DNA from: a bacterium EF100-94H03 bin56
GTDB lineage: Bacteria; Pseudomonadota; Alphaproteobacteria; SP197
Reading direction: 5' to 3'
Assembly: GCA_002238685.1 (NCBI GenBank)
Contig: MPMV01000043.1
Span: forward strand, 1 to 37,621
DNA: 37,621 bases
Position numbers and translations under genes: made by a program. Of the stretch, positions 25,253 to 33,995 are shown piece by piece. Within the stretch, counting starts at the first letter, position 1. Each line of letters begins with the position of its first letter. The notes under the pieces are model-generated. The model had not been told where the DNA came from and ran no database searches. It saw nothing but the letters and a program-made list of their open reading frames with translations.

Positions 25253-26152
25253 TCATGCTGTGTTGAGCCGGTAGTGGGTCCGTTCATCCGGCGCGCCGTC
25301 CGCTGCAACCCGTCCCTGGTGCACGAGGCGTATCATGTGGGCCAGCACGGAACGCCGGGCGGCCGGAAAGAGGCGCCGGTCGGTTGTGGCGTAGATGGTC
25401 TCGACCATGGCCGGAATGGTCCCGATCCCGTCATCCAGGCAGGCGATGATCTGCCGGTCGCGCATCGCGCGATGGTCGATGAGGGCACTGACGAAGGCCG
25501 CCGGATCGGTGATGGCGGCGCCATGGGTGGGTCTGAGGATGGCATCGCCGCGTTCGAGGACATGGCCAAGGCTGTCGAGATAGGCCGACATGTCGCCGTC
25601 GGGCGGCGACACGACACTTGTCGACCAGCCCATGACGTGATCGCCCGAAAACAGCGTGCTCTCCTCGTCGAGGGCATAGCACATGTGGTTGGAGGCGTGA
25701 CCTGGAGTGTGCACGGCCTCGATGGTCCACCCCTCACCGGCGATTCGATCGCCGTGGCGGAGCAGGTGATCGGGAGCAAAGGCACGATCCTCGCTTTCAT
25801 CCACGGGCGTGATGCCGTCAACGCCTCCGGTGGCCGGGCCATAGGCCCAGATTTCGGCGCCGGTCGCATGTTTCAGGAGCCGTGCGGCGGGCGAATGGTC
25901 GCTGTGGGTGTGCGTGATGAACTGGTGTGTGACCGTCTCGCCCCGGGTGGCATCGAGAATGGCCTCGACATGGCGCGGCAATGCTGGACCGGCGTCAATC
26001 ACCGCCACGTCCCCCTTGCCAACGATGAAGGTACCGGTGCCATGATAGGTGAAGACCGAGGGATTGTCGGCGACGATGCGGCGCACCAGGGGCGAGACCC
26101 GGGTGGCCACGCCCCGCACCACGTCGTGTTCCTGGATGAAGGGAATGGACAT
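25253..26152 (-). CDS. Metallo-beta-lactamase-fold hydrolase
   Basis: A 299-residue MBL-fold protein. The zinc motif is FITHTHSDHSPAARLL (HxHxDH); further ligands are in VHTPGHASNHMCYA and TLFSGDHVMGW, and the last histidine is in RPTHGAAI. The C-terminal ~70 residues, with the helix RLFPAARRSVLAHMIRL, match the winged-helix-like end of LACTB2-type enzymes, some of which are RNA- or thioester-hydrolases. The substrate is unknown. It starts 3 bases after the S49 peptidase gene stop and is 27 bases from the cyclophilin gene. Confidence 0.9.
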   Translation of the reverse strand: MSIPFIQEHDVVRGVATRVSPLVRRIVADNPSVFTYHGTGTFIVGKGDVAVIDAGPALPRHVEAILDATRGETVTHQFITHTHSDHSPAARLLKHATGAEIWAYGPATGGVDGITPVDESEDRAFAPDHLLRHGDRIAGEGWTIEAVHTPGHASNHMCYALDEESTLFSGDHVMGWSTSVVSPPDGDMSAYLDSLGHVLERGDAILRPTHGAAITDPAAFVSALIDHRAMRDRQIIACLDDGIGTIPAMVETIYATTDRRLFPAARRSVLAHMIRLVHQGRVAADGAPDERTHYRLNTA

Positions 26153-26155
26153 CCC

Positions 26156-27019
26156 TCAAAGACCGTAGCGTTGCCAGAGGAATCGCTCCTCCACGGCGCC
26201 GACGAGGTCATCCGCCAGGCCGTCGGTCGACACCATGGAACGCCCGACCAGACCTCCCAGGGGCTGGCGCCTGGCGATGGTCCTGAACCGGACGTTGTCG
26301 CCAAACCGTTCACGCATGACGGATCGGCAGTCACCGATACCGTCGACGAGACCCAGGGCGAGCGCCCGGTCTCCGGTCCAGAACTCGCCCGAGAAAAGCG
26401 TTCTGGCGCTGGACTTCAGGCGGTCCCCCCGGCGTTCGCGCACATGATTCCTGAAAGTCACGTGCAATTCCTTCAACAGTGCCGACAGCCGCTTGACGTC
26501 CTGCTCGGATTCCGGAACGAAAGGATCAAGCATCGACTTGCGGTCACCGGCGGTGTGGAGACGGCGCTCGATACCATGCTTCTCGAGGAGGCCGTGCAGA
26601 CCGAAACCGGCATGGATCACGCCAATTGAGCCGATGATCGAACTGTGGTTGACGTAGATCTCGTCCGCTGAACAGGCGAGCCAGTAACCGCCGGACGCGG
26701 CGACATCCTCGGCGAAGGCGACGACAGGCAGCTTCTTCTCATCGGCCAGTGTCCGGATCCTTGCCGCAATGAGCGCCGACTGCACCGGTGAGCCACCCGG
26801 AGAATTGACGACGAGGGCGAGGGCTGCCGGTCGGCCGGTCGAGAAGGCACGCTCAAGAAGGGGTTCCAGGCCGGCCAGGCTGAGGCCGCGCCTGAAGCGC
26901 GATGTCGCCATGATCGGCCCCTCGAGCCTGAGGACGTTGACCACCGGGCGCTTGCCGGGCAAGCCGACAAGGGGGAGCCACTTCAGGGGTGGTTTGCTGC
27001 GCCATGTCCGGAGAACCAT
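26156..27019 (-). CDS. S49 family peptidase (SppA/SohB-like)
   Basis: About 287 residues from the ATG at 27019; an upstream in-frame ATG at 27094 would add 25 atypical residues. Serine nucleophile in AASGGYWLACSADEIY, LALVVNSPGGSP upstream of it, and the candidate general-base lysine in HTAGDRKSMLDPFVPE. IGSIGVIHAGFGLHGLLEKHGI and FWTGDRALALGLVDGIGD are family blocks. It is SohB-like in size and lacks the N-terminal duplicate domain of long SppA. Such enzymes degrade signal peptides or membrane-protein fragments. No strong membrane segment is seen, so it may be cytoplasmic or peripheral. First gene of the run S49-MBL-cyclophilin-LolA, divergent from recC. Confidence 0.88.
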   Translation of the reverse strand: MVLRTWRSKPPLKWLPLVGLPGKRPVVNVLRLEGPIMATSRFRRGLSLAGLEPLLERAFSTGRPAALALVVNSPGGSPVQSALIAARIRTLADEKKLPVVAFAEDVAASGGYWLACSADEIYVNHSSIIGSIGVIHAGFGLHGLLEKHGIERRLHTAGDRKSMLDPFVPESEQDVKRLSALLKELHVTFRNHVRERRGDRLKSSARTLFSGEFWTGDRALALGLVDGIGDCRSVMRERFGDNVRFRTIARRQPLGGLVGRSMVSTDGLADDLVGAVEERFLWQRYGL

Positions 27020-27111
27020 GGCGATCACATAGTGGCATTGCGGGCCGGCAACAAGTCCCGAGATACCCTTGACCGGTATGCCACCACGCCACATAACCCC
27101 CTGCGACGGCG

Positions 27112-30100
27112 ATGTCTCCGGGTCAAGAACCGACAGTGCATATTCATCATTCCAACAGTCTCAAGGCACTCGCCGGCGATGTTGCGGCACGTGTGCGGCA
27201 GAATCCGGCCGATCCCATCGTTGCCGAGAGAGTGGTGGTTTCACACCCGACCATGCGGCGCTGGCTCACCCTGGAACTGGCCCGCGCCAACGGAATCGCA
27301 GCGAACTACCACTTTGAGCTGCCGGCACAGTTTGCCTGGTCGATGATGCGCGAGGTGGTGCCCGACCTGCCGCTCATGCAGCCCTTTGCACCGGACAACC
27401 TGAGGTGGCACCTGTTCGACATGCTGCCCGGGTTCACGCGAAAGCCCGTCGCCGCACCGGTCAGGCGCTACCTGGAGGACGGGGATCCTTGCAAGCGATT
27501 TGATCTCTGCGACGAGATCGCCCGGATGTTCGACCGTTGCCTGCTTTACCGGCCCCAGTGGATCAGGGAATGGGAAGCGGGCGATTCGCCACACTGGCAG
27601 GCACGATTGTGGCAGGAACTGGTGGCCGTCGTCGGCAAGGGGCACTGGGTGAACGCTCTCGATCGCTTCCTTGCCGCCATGGATGGCGGTTCCGTTCCCG
27701 ACCAGTGGCCCGCACGCGTGACATTCTTCGCCGTTCCGGCTCTTTCACCCTCCTATCTCGACTTGCTCCGCTGCATCGCTTCCAGAGTGGAGGTCCACTA
27801 CTGTCTCATCAATCCCTGCAGGCAGTACTGGGGTGACATCTTCACCCGCTTCGAGACGGTCGTGCGTTCCGGGGACGACGATCCCGCAGAGCTTCACATC
27901 ACCGAGGGAAACGAGCTTCTGGCGGCCTGGGGGCGCATCGGACGCGACACGTTCGATACCCTCGTCGACATGAAGGATGCACGGGACTTCGACAGGTTCG
28001 TCGAACCCGAAGGACGCCACTGCCTGGCGGATCTTCAGCGCGACATTCTCGATCTCAGACTCGCCCGGGAAGAAAGGGCAGGCGGCATGCCGGCCGACGG
28101 GTCTCTGCAGATCCACGCCTGCCACACGGCGACGCGCGAGGCCGAGGTTCTCCACGACTGTCTTCTCGACCTTTTCGAGAAGAACCCCGACATTCAGCCG
28201 GCGGATGTGCACATCCTCTCACCCGATCCCGCACGCTATGACCCCGCGATCGTGTCGGTGTTCGAGTCGCGGGGACAGATTCCGGTAACTCTCTCGCGCG
28301 GGCTGACCATCGAGGCGGCCTCGCTGCGCGCCTTCTTCGATCTGCTGAGCCTGGTTCGCTCGCGATGCGGCGCCGAGGAAATGATGGCGCCTCTCGATGC
28401 CCCCCTGGTCTGCCGGAGCTTCGGTATCGACACAGACAGCCTGGTCGACATTCGCCGCTGGGTGCATGCCGCGGCAATCCGCTGGGGTGTCGATGCCGAA
28501 CACCGCAGGGAGGAGGGCCAGGTCCCGGAATCCCGCAACACCTGGTACGAGGGCCTGCGCCGCCTTCTCCTGGGGTATGCGGTGGCGGATGTCCGGCGGA
28601 CGATTCACGACATCGCTCCCTGCCGGCTGGAGAGCCGGGGTGTCCGGTTCACAACGGAGAGCGAGTACCAGGTCCTGGGTCGATTTGTGTCCTATTGCGA
28701 GGCCGTCTTCAGCCTGCGCGCCAGTCTGGAAACGGAACGCGGGGCTGCGGACTGGGTTGTCGCCCTCCACGACATGATCGACCGCTTCTTCGTTCCGCCG
28801 ACCGGCAGGCTGCTCACCGAGGAAGCGGACGAGGTCGATGGCCTGCGCAGAATCGTCAGGCAGTTCGAGGACCAGGCAAGTCAGGCCAGCGCGGCACTTT
28901 CCTTCGAGGTCGTCCGCGAAGTCCTTCACAGCCTCGCCAGCGGACCCGCCCCGGACTCGGCCTGGCTGGGTGACGGCGTCACCGTGAGCAGGCTCGCCGA
29001 AGGACAGCCCCTGCCATCACGCATCGTTTGCCTGGTGGGCATGAACAGCGACGTCTTTCCCGCTACGCCACGCGCTTCAACCTTCGATCTCGTGGCCAAC
29101 AGCCCGCGTCGAAAGGGTGACAGGGACATCCGTTACGAGGATCGTTTCTCTGTCATCGAAGCGCTGCTGGCGGCCAGAACCGGGTTCATCGTGACCTACA
29201 CCGGGCGCGGTATCAGGGACGACGCACCGATCCCGCCCAGCGTCGTGATCGATGAGCTTGTCGACTATCTGGCTGAACGCTTCCCGGACGGCGCCTTCAG
29301 GACCGACCATCCCCTGCAGCCCTTCGACCAGCGCTACTTTCGCTCAGACACCGGCCTTTTCAGTTATGCGGCCTCCATGCGCAATGTGGCCCGCGCCCTT
29401 GTTGACACCGGCGATCAGCACAAGGATCCCGGCCGTTTCAGGAAGCCGCTGGCACTGCCGGATGGCGATCCCGTGACCGTTGGTCTCGCCCAGCTGGAAC
29501 GCTTCTTTGCCAATCCCGCCCGCGCCTTCCTGCGCGATCGGCTGGGGATCCACCTCGCCCGCACCGACGTCGCGCTCGAGGAGGAGGATCGATTCTCCCT
29601 CGATGCCCTGGAGTCATACCAGTTGCGCGCCGACATCGCCGACATGTGCCTTGCCGGCATGCATTCCCGGGATATCGAGGAGTTGATGATCAGGTCCGGC
29701 AGACTTCCGCCCGGCGAACCCGGGGTTGTCCTGATTGGTGACGAGGTCGAGCGCACGCAGGCGCTGGCAGACCTCCTGGCGCCCTTCCGCGAGATGATCG
29801 GGTCCGCTCCCGTCCTCGTCGACGTCAGGGTTTCGGGCTGCCGCGTGATCGGATCCGTTCCGCACACGGGCCCGCAAGGCCTGGTGTGGTGGCGTCCCGG
29901 GAGACTCCGGGCCGTCGACCGGATCGGCATCCACCTGCGCCAACTTGCCCTGACGGCCGAAGGACACCGGTCTCCGGTGGCGACCGCAGTCTACAGGGAA
30001 GGCAACAATTGGGAGAGCAGCGTGCTGGCCCCACCGGAGGGCCAGAGTCTCGATCCCTGGCTCACAGCCTACCGGGAAGGGTTGAAGTCCCCGCTTCCCT

Positions 30101-30336
30101 TTGCGCCGCAGACGTCCTTCGAATGGGCCGCCAGGAAGGCAAGGAACGGCAAGGAGAATGCGCAGTCCGAGAGTGACGCGGTCCGAAGCGCCGTCGACAA
30201 GACCTGGCGGGATGGTTTCGCCGGCCCGGGTGAAGGCAGCAAGGCCGAGTTTTCCCTCGTCTGGGACAGGCATCATCCCGTGGATCTCGGTTTTGCGGAC
30301 TGGGTGGCGCTGTTGACGCCCCTGGCCAGGAAGTAG
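27112..30336 (+). CDS. recC: RecBCD exonuclease V, gamma subunit
   Basis: A 1,074-residue protein, close to E. coli RecC (about 1,120). The start region HIHHSNSLKALAGD followed by VVVSHPTMRRWLTLELA matches the RecC opening (HSN...L). Other family blocks are YHFELPAQFAWSMM, RVTFFAVPALSPSYLDLL and QIPVTLSRGLTIEAASLRA. It is an inactivated helicase-nuclease-like scaffold that reads Chi and holds the complex together. The ATG at 27112 is given; the GTG at 27136 aligns better with the family and is the main alternative, and neither has a clear ribosome site. It sits 2 bases from recB. Confidence 0.92.
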   Translation: MSPGQEPTVHIHHSNSLKALAGDVAARVRQNPADPIVAERVVVSHPTMRRWLTLELARANGIAANYHFELPAQFAWSMMREVVPDLPLMQPFAPDNLRWHLFDMLPGFTRKPVAAPVRRYLEDGDPCKRFDLCDEIARMFDRCLLYRPQWIREWEAGDSPHWQARLWQELVAVVGKGHWVNALDRFLAAMDGGSVPDQWPARVTFFAVPALSPSYLDLLRCIASRVEVHYCLINPCRQYWGDIFTRFETVVRSGDDDPAELHITEGNELLAAWGRIGRDTFDTLVDMKDARDFDRFVEPEGRHCLADLQRDILDLRLAREERAGGMPADGSLQIHACHTATREAEVLHDCLLDLFEKNPDIQPADVHILSPDPARYDPAIVSVFESRGQIPVTLSRGLTIEAASLRAFFDLLSLVRSRCGAEEMMAPLDAPLVCRSFGIDTDSLVDIRRWVHAAAIRWGVDAEHRREEGQVPESRNTWYEGLRRLLLGYAVADVRRTIHDIAPCRLESRGVRFTTESEYQVLGRFVSYCEAVFSLRASLETERGAADWVVALHDMIDRFFVPPTGRLLTEEADEVDGLRRIVRQFEDQASQASAALSFEVVREVLHSLASGPAPDSAWLGDGVTVSRLAEGQPLPSRIVCLVGMNSDVFPATPRASTFDLVANSPRRKGDRDIRYEDRFSVIEALLAARTGFIVTYTGRGIRDDAPIPPSVVIDELVDYLAERFPDGAFRTDHPLQPFDQRYFRSDTGLFSYAASMRNVARALVDTGDQHKDPGRFRKPLALPDGDPVTVGLAQLERFFANPARAFLRDRLGIHLARTDVALEEEDRFSLDALESYQLRADIADMCLAGMHSRDIEELMIRSGRLPPGEPGVVLIGDEVERTQALADLLAPFREMIGSAPVLVDVRVSGCRVIGSVPHTGPQGLVWWRPGRLRAVDRIGIHLRQLALTAEGHRSPVATAVYREGNNWESSVLAPPEGQSLDPWLTAYREGLKSPLPFAPQTSFEWAARKARNGKENAQSESDAVRSAVDKTWRDGFAGPGEGSKAEFSLVWDRHHPVDLGFADWVALLTPLARK

Positions 30337-30338
30337 CC

Positions 30339-33300
30339 GTGTCCACGCCGCTCGATGTCCCCCTCGACAGTGCAGGCCTGACGCTCATCGAGGCGAGTGC
30401 CGGATCCGGCAAGACCAGGGCCATCACGACGCTGGTGGCGCGACTGGTTGTCGAACGCGGCCTCGAGCTCGACGGTCTCCTCATCGTGACCTACACGCGT
30501 ACCGCCACCGCCGAACTGAAGGAACGAATCCGCCGGACCCTCAAGTCGACCTGGCGCGCCGTGGAATCGCCAGGTGAAGGGGATGACCAGGCACGCGAAC
30601 TTGTCGAACACTGGAACGTTGCAGGCATCGATACCACAGCGGCCGCGCGCCGCCTCGATCTGGCGATCCATGACATCGACCGGGCCAACATTCACACCAT
30701 CCACGGCATCTGCGCGCGCCTGCTCGCCGAATTCTCGTTCGAGTGCGGCCTGCCTTTCCACTGCGAGATCACGGGAAGCCTCGATACCTGCGTGACACGC
30801 GCCACACACGACATCTGGCAGGAGAGAACGGCAACCTTCACGCCCGGCCTTGCCCGGCACATGAACGGCGAGAGGATTTCGCCCGAGTCGCTGGTCGAAT
30901 GGGCGGCGCGCGTGCCCTTGCAGCCCGGCCTTGAAATCCACGGCGTCCCACAGACTGCGCCGTCGGCCCAGGAGGGCGAGGCAGACTGGAAATCGGCTCT
31001 TGCGGTCCTGCGCACAGCGTGGGAGGCCCATGGTGACCACTTCGAGTTGGAGCTGTTTCAAAGGCACATTCTCAACAAGTCATCCTACCCGAAGGAGAAG
31101 ACCCTGGAGCGGCTGCATCTCATTCGGGACACCCTCCTGGATGGCCACGACGACAGGCTGTGGGAGCCCGGTCGCGCCGGCCGGTTCGGCAGGACCAGGC
31201 TCGAACGCGCCCTCCTCAAGAACCAGACCCTTCCCGACAACCCGCTCATCGATGCATTCGAGCGCCTCGAAGTGGCAGGTGACCAGGTGCGCTCCGTCTA
31301 TGCGGGCGTTGTCCGGCACATCAGGAACGACATTCTCGAGAGGGTGCAGAGCCTGCGGTCGAAGCTGGTTCGGGAGAACCGGCGCCTGGGCTACCAGGAC
31401 CTTCTGAACGAACTCCATGCCGCCCTGGAGGGGCGAAACGGCATGGCCCTGGCCCGCGGCCTGCGTGAACGCTATCCGGTTGCCCTGATCGACGAGTATC
31501 AGGACACCGATCCGCTGCAGACCAGGATCTTCACGCGTGTCTACGAACCGGCGCTGAAAGTGCCCGGAACCCCTCCCGTTCTCTTCATCGTCGGTGACCC
31601 CAAGCAGTCCATCTACTGGTTCCGTGGTGCCGATGTCTTCTCCTACCTGGAGGCGAAGAAGCGCGCCCGGAACACCCTCACTCTCAGGAAGAACTGGCGA
31701 TCGGCACCGGCTCTCGTGAAGGGCGTCAATCATCTCTTCGGTACCCGGGCCCCGTTCCTGATCGACAGCATCGCGTTCAGTCCGGCCGTGCCGGGGCGCG
31801 ACGCAACGCCGGTTCTCGAGGTGAAGGGCGACAGGGGTCCGCCGCTCCGGGTGTGGAATTTCGGCGACACCACGAGATCGGCCGCGACGCGACAGTCCGT
31901 CGAAAGGACCGGAAGGGAGGTCCGCAAACTGCTCCTTGCGGGAGAGAAGGGTGATGCCTGCATCGATGGCCGGCCCCTCAGGGGATCCGACATCGCGGTG
32001 CTCGTCCGCAGGCGCGTCCAGGGACGCGACATCGCAATGGACCTGCGTCAGAGGGGAGTTGGCTGTGTCGAGATCGACGACACGAGCGTCTTTGACACGC
32101 GCGAGGCCGAACAGCTGGAAAGAGTGCTGTGGGCGCTCGCCGAGCCGGGCCGGACGACGCGGGAACGCACCATGCTGTCTGGCGACATCTTTGGCCTCGA
32201 CAACGAGGAACTCCTGGCGATCAAGGATGATGACGCCACCTGGATCAGGTGGCTGGAGCGCATTGACGGATGGCGGCGCATCTGGCGGGCGCGGGGAATA
32301 GGAACGGCGCTCCATCACATCCTCGCATCCGGGGACAGCCTGACCGCCTACGGCAATGCGCCCCGGCGACTGAGCAATGTGCGCCACCTCATCGACATTC
32401 TGCAGGATGCGCAAGCAGACCTGCGCCTCGGGCCGGTGGGCCTCGCCACCTGGTTCAGCCGGCAGTTGAGTGACACGGTCCCCCGGGACGAGGCTTCACT
32501 GCTGCGCCTCGAGAGTGACGAGGATCTTGTCCGGATCATGACGGTTCACAGCAGCAAGGGGCTCGAGTTCCCGATCGTCTTCTGTCCCTTCACGTGGGAT
32601 GTTCCGAGCGGCCGGACATCCCGCGACGACACGGCGACCTGTCACCTCGACAGGGATGACGGGAGTGGAACCTATCCGGTGGTCCTCAATCTCGACCCCG
32701 GCCCCGGTGACCGCAACGCGGAGTCTCTCGAGAACTTCATGGAGGATGTGCGTCTTCTCTATGTCGCGGTGACGCGCGCACGGGAACGCTGCGTGGTGGC
32801 GACGGCTCGGCTCGAACGAACAAGGGAGATATCCCCGCTTTCGTGGCTGCTTCATCAGGAGCCCTTGAGCGCCGGGTACGTGGCGGGGACGAGCACGAAC
32901 ACGACCGGAAAGTGGGCGGTTCCGATCGCCGTCGGGGGCCTTCACACGGCGGTGAAGACTTCGTTCTACGCGTTGTCGGGCGATGCATGGCAACAGCAGA
33001 TCGCACAGGTCTTCCAGGAGTCCGGAGGATCCATCGGACCCGATCCCGACAGCATGGGCGCTGACGCTCCCCGAGCGGCATCCGGACCGGACGTCGCCCA
33101 GGTCCTCGAAGCGAGGCGGTTCACCAGGAAACTCGAGAGTATCCGCCGCATCACCAGCTTCTCGGCTCTCAGTGCCGACCACGGTCCGGGAGGCCGCCTG
33201 ATCGGGCGTCCCGACCATGATGACGACAGGGGCGCGCCATCCGAAGACACCGGCGAGGCGCCAGGCGCTGCCCTTTCGCCCTTCACCTTTCCCCGGGGCG

Positions 33301-33995
33301 CCACCGCAGGCCGGTGCTTCCACGGCATTCTGGAAGCGATGGATCTCAAGCCGGAAGACGATCTCGACACGATCTGCCGCCGGCAGTTGCGCCACTACAG
33401 CATCGATTCGTCCTGGGCCGACGTGGCGCGGACCGTGGTCGTCAAGGCACGCGCCACCCATCTCGAGGAGCCGGGGCACGAAGGCTTCCGCCTGGCCGAT
33501 CCCCTGGAGAGGCTGCCGGAACTGGAATTCAGCTTTCCGGCCGAACGACTGCGGACCCGGCGCATCTCCGAGTGTCTCACGCGCCACGGTTACCCCGATC
33601 CGATCCCGTCTTCGGCCGGTGCGGAGCCGATCAGGGGCTATCTCAGGGGATTCATCGATCTCGTGATTGCCCGGAACGATCGCTGGTACGTTCTCGACTA
33701 CAAGTCGAACTGGCTCGGAAACAGGGCATCCGACTATGAATCGGCGCGGCTCCATCCGGCCATGCACAACAGCGGCTACACCTTCCAGTACCTGCTCTAC
33801 CTGGTTGCCCTTGATCGCTACCTTGCGACGAGGATCACGGATTACGACTACGAACGACACATTGGCGGCGCCTTCTACCTGTTTCTGAGAGGCATGGATC
33901 CCGAGGCCGGCATGACCCGGGGCGTCTGGTTCGATCGACCGACCCATGCCTGCATACGTGATCTCGACGCCTGCTTCAGGGAGGACGCGTCGTGA
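30339..33995 (+). CDS. recB: RecBCD exonuclease V, beta subunit (helicase-nuclease)
   Basis: A 1,218-residue UvrD-type helicase with a C-terminal nuclease. Walker A IEASAGSGKTRAIT is near residues 17-30; then YTRTATAELKERI, IHTIHGICARLL, ALIDEYQDTDPLQTRIF (Walker B), FIVGDPKQSIYWFRGAD, LRKNWRSAP, IMTVHSSKGLEFPIVFCPF and LLYVAVTRARERC. The nuclease domain has its His in CFHGILEAMD and the GFIDLVIA...WYVLDYKSN catalytic Asp/Asp/Lys group near 1104-1125, plus the YLLYLVALDRYL helix. All catalytic elements look intact. GTG start, 2 bases after the recC stop; the stop overlaps recD by 4 bases. Confidence 0.96.
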   Translation: MSTPLDVPLDSAGLTLIEASAGSGKTRAITTLVARLVVERGLELDGLLIVTYTRTATAELKERIRRTLKSTWRAVESPGEGDDQARELVEHWNVAGIDTTAAARRLDLAIHDIDRANIHTIHGICARLLAEFSFECGLPFHCEITGSLDTCVTRATHDIWQERTATFTPGLARHMNGERISPESLVEWAARVPLQPGLEIHGVPQTAPSAQEGEADWKSALAVLRTAWEAHGDHFELELFQRHILNKSSYPKEKTLERLHLIRDTLLDGHDDRLWEPGRAGRFGRTRLERALLKNQTLPDNPLIDAFERLEVAGDQVRSVYAGVVRHIRNDILERVQSLRSKLVRENRRLGYQDLLNELHAALEGRNGMALARGLRERYPVALIDEYQDTDPLQTRIFTRVYEPALKVPGTPPVLFIVGDPKQSIYWFRGADVFSYLEAKKRARNTLTLRKNWRSAPALVKGVNHLFGTRAPFLIDSIAFSPAVPGRDATPVLEVKGDRGPPLRVWNFGDTTRSAATRQSVERTGREVRKLLLAGEKGDACIDGRPLRGSDIAVLVRRRVQGRDIAMDLRQRGVGCVEIDDTSVFDTREAEQLERVLWALAEPGRTTRERTMLSGDIFGLDNEELLAIKDDDATWIRWLERIDGWRRIWRARGIGTALHHILASGDSLTAYGNAPRRLSNVRHLIDILQDAQADLRLGPVGLATWFSRQLSDTVPRDEASLLRLESDEDLVRIMTVHSSKGLEFPIVFCPFTWDVPSGRTSRDDTATCHLDRDDGSGTYPVVLNLDPGPGDRNAESLENFMEDVRLLYVAVTRARERCVVATARLERTREISPLSWLLHQEPLSAGYVAGTSTNTTGKWAVPIAVGGLHTAVKTSFYALSGDAWQQQIAQVFQESGGSIGPDPDSMGADAPRAASGPDVAQVLEARRFTRKLESIRRITSFSALSADHGPGGRLIGRPDHDDDRGAPSEDTGEAPGAALSPFTFPRGATAGRCFHGILEAMDLKPEDDLDTICRRQLRHYSIDSSWADVARTVVVKARATHLEEPGHEGFRLADPLERLPELEFSFPAERLRTRRISECLTRHGYPDPIPSSAGAEPIRGYLRGFIDLVIARNDRWYVLDYKSNWLGNRASDYESARLHPAMHNSGYTFQYLLYLVALDRYLATRITDYDYERHIGGAFYLFLRGMDPEAGMTRGVWFDRPTHACIRDLDACFREDAS

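Noticed and set aside
25217..26629. 470-codon open frame on the plus strand
   Set aside because: Antisense to the MBL hydrolase and S49 peptidase; no domain pattern.
32496..33947. 483-codon open frame on the minus strand
   Set aside because: Antisense to recB; no protein-family features.
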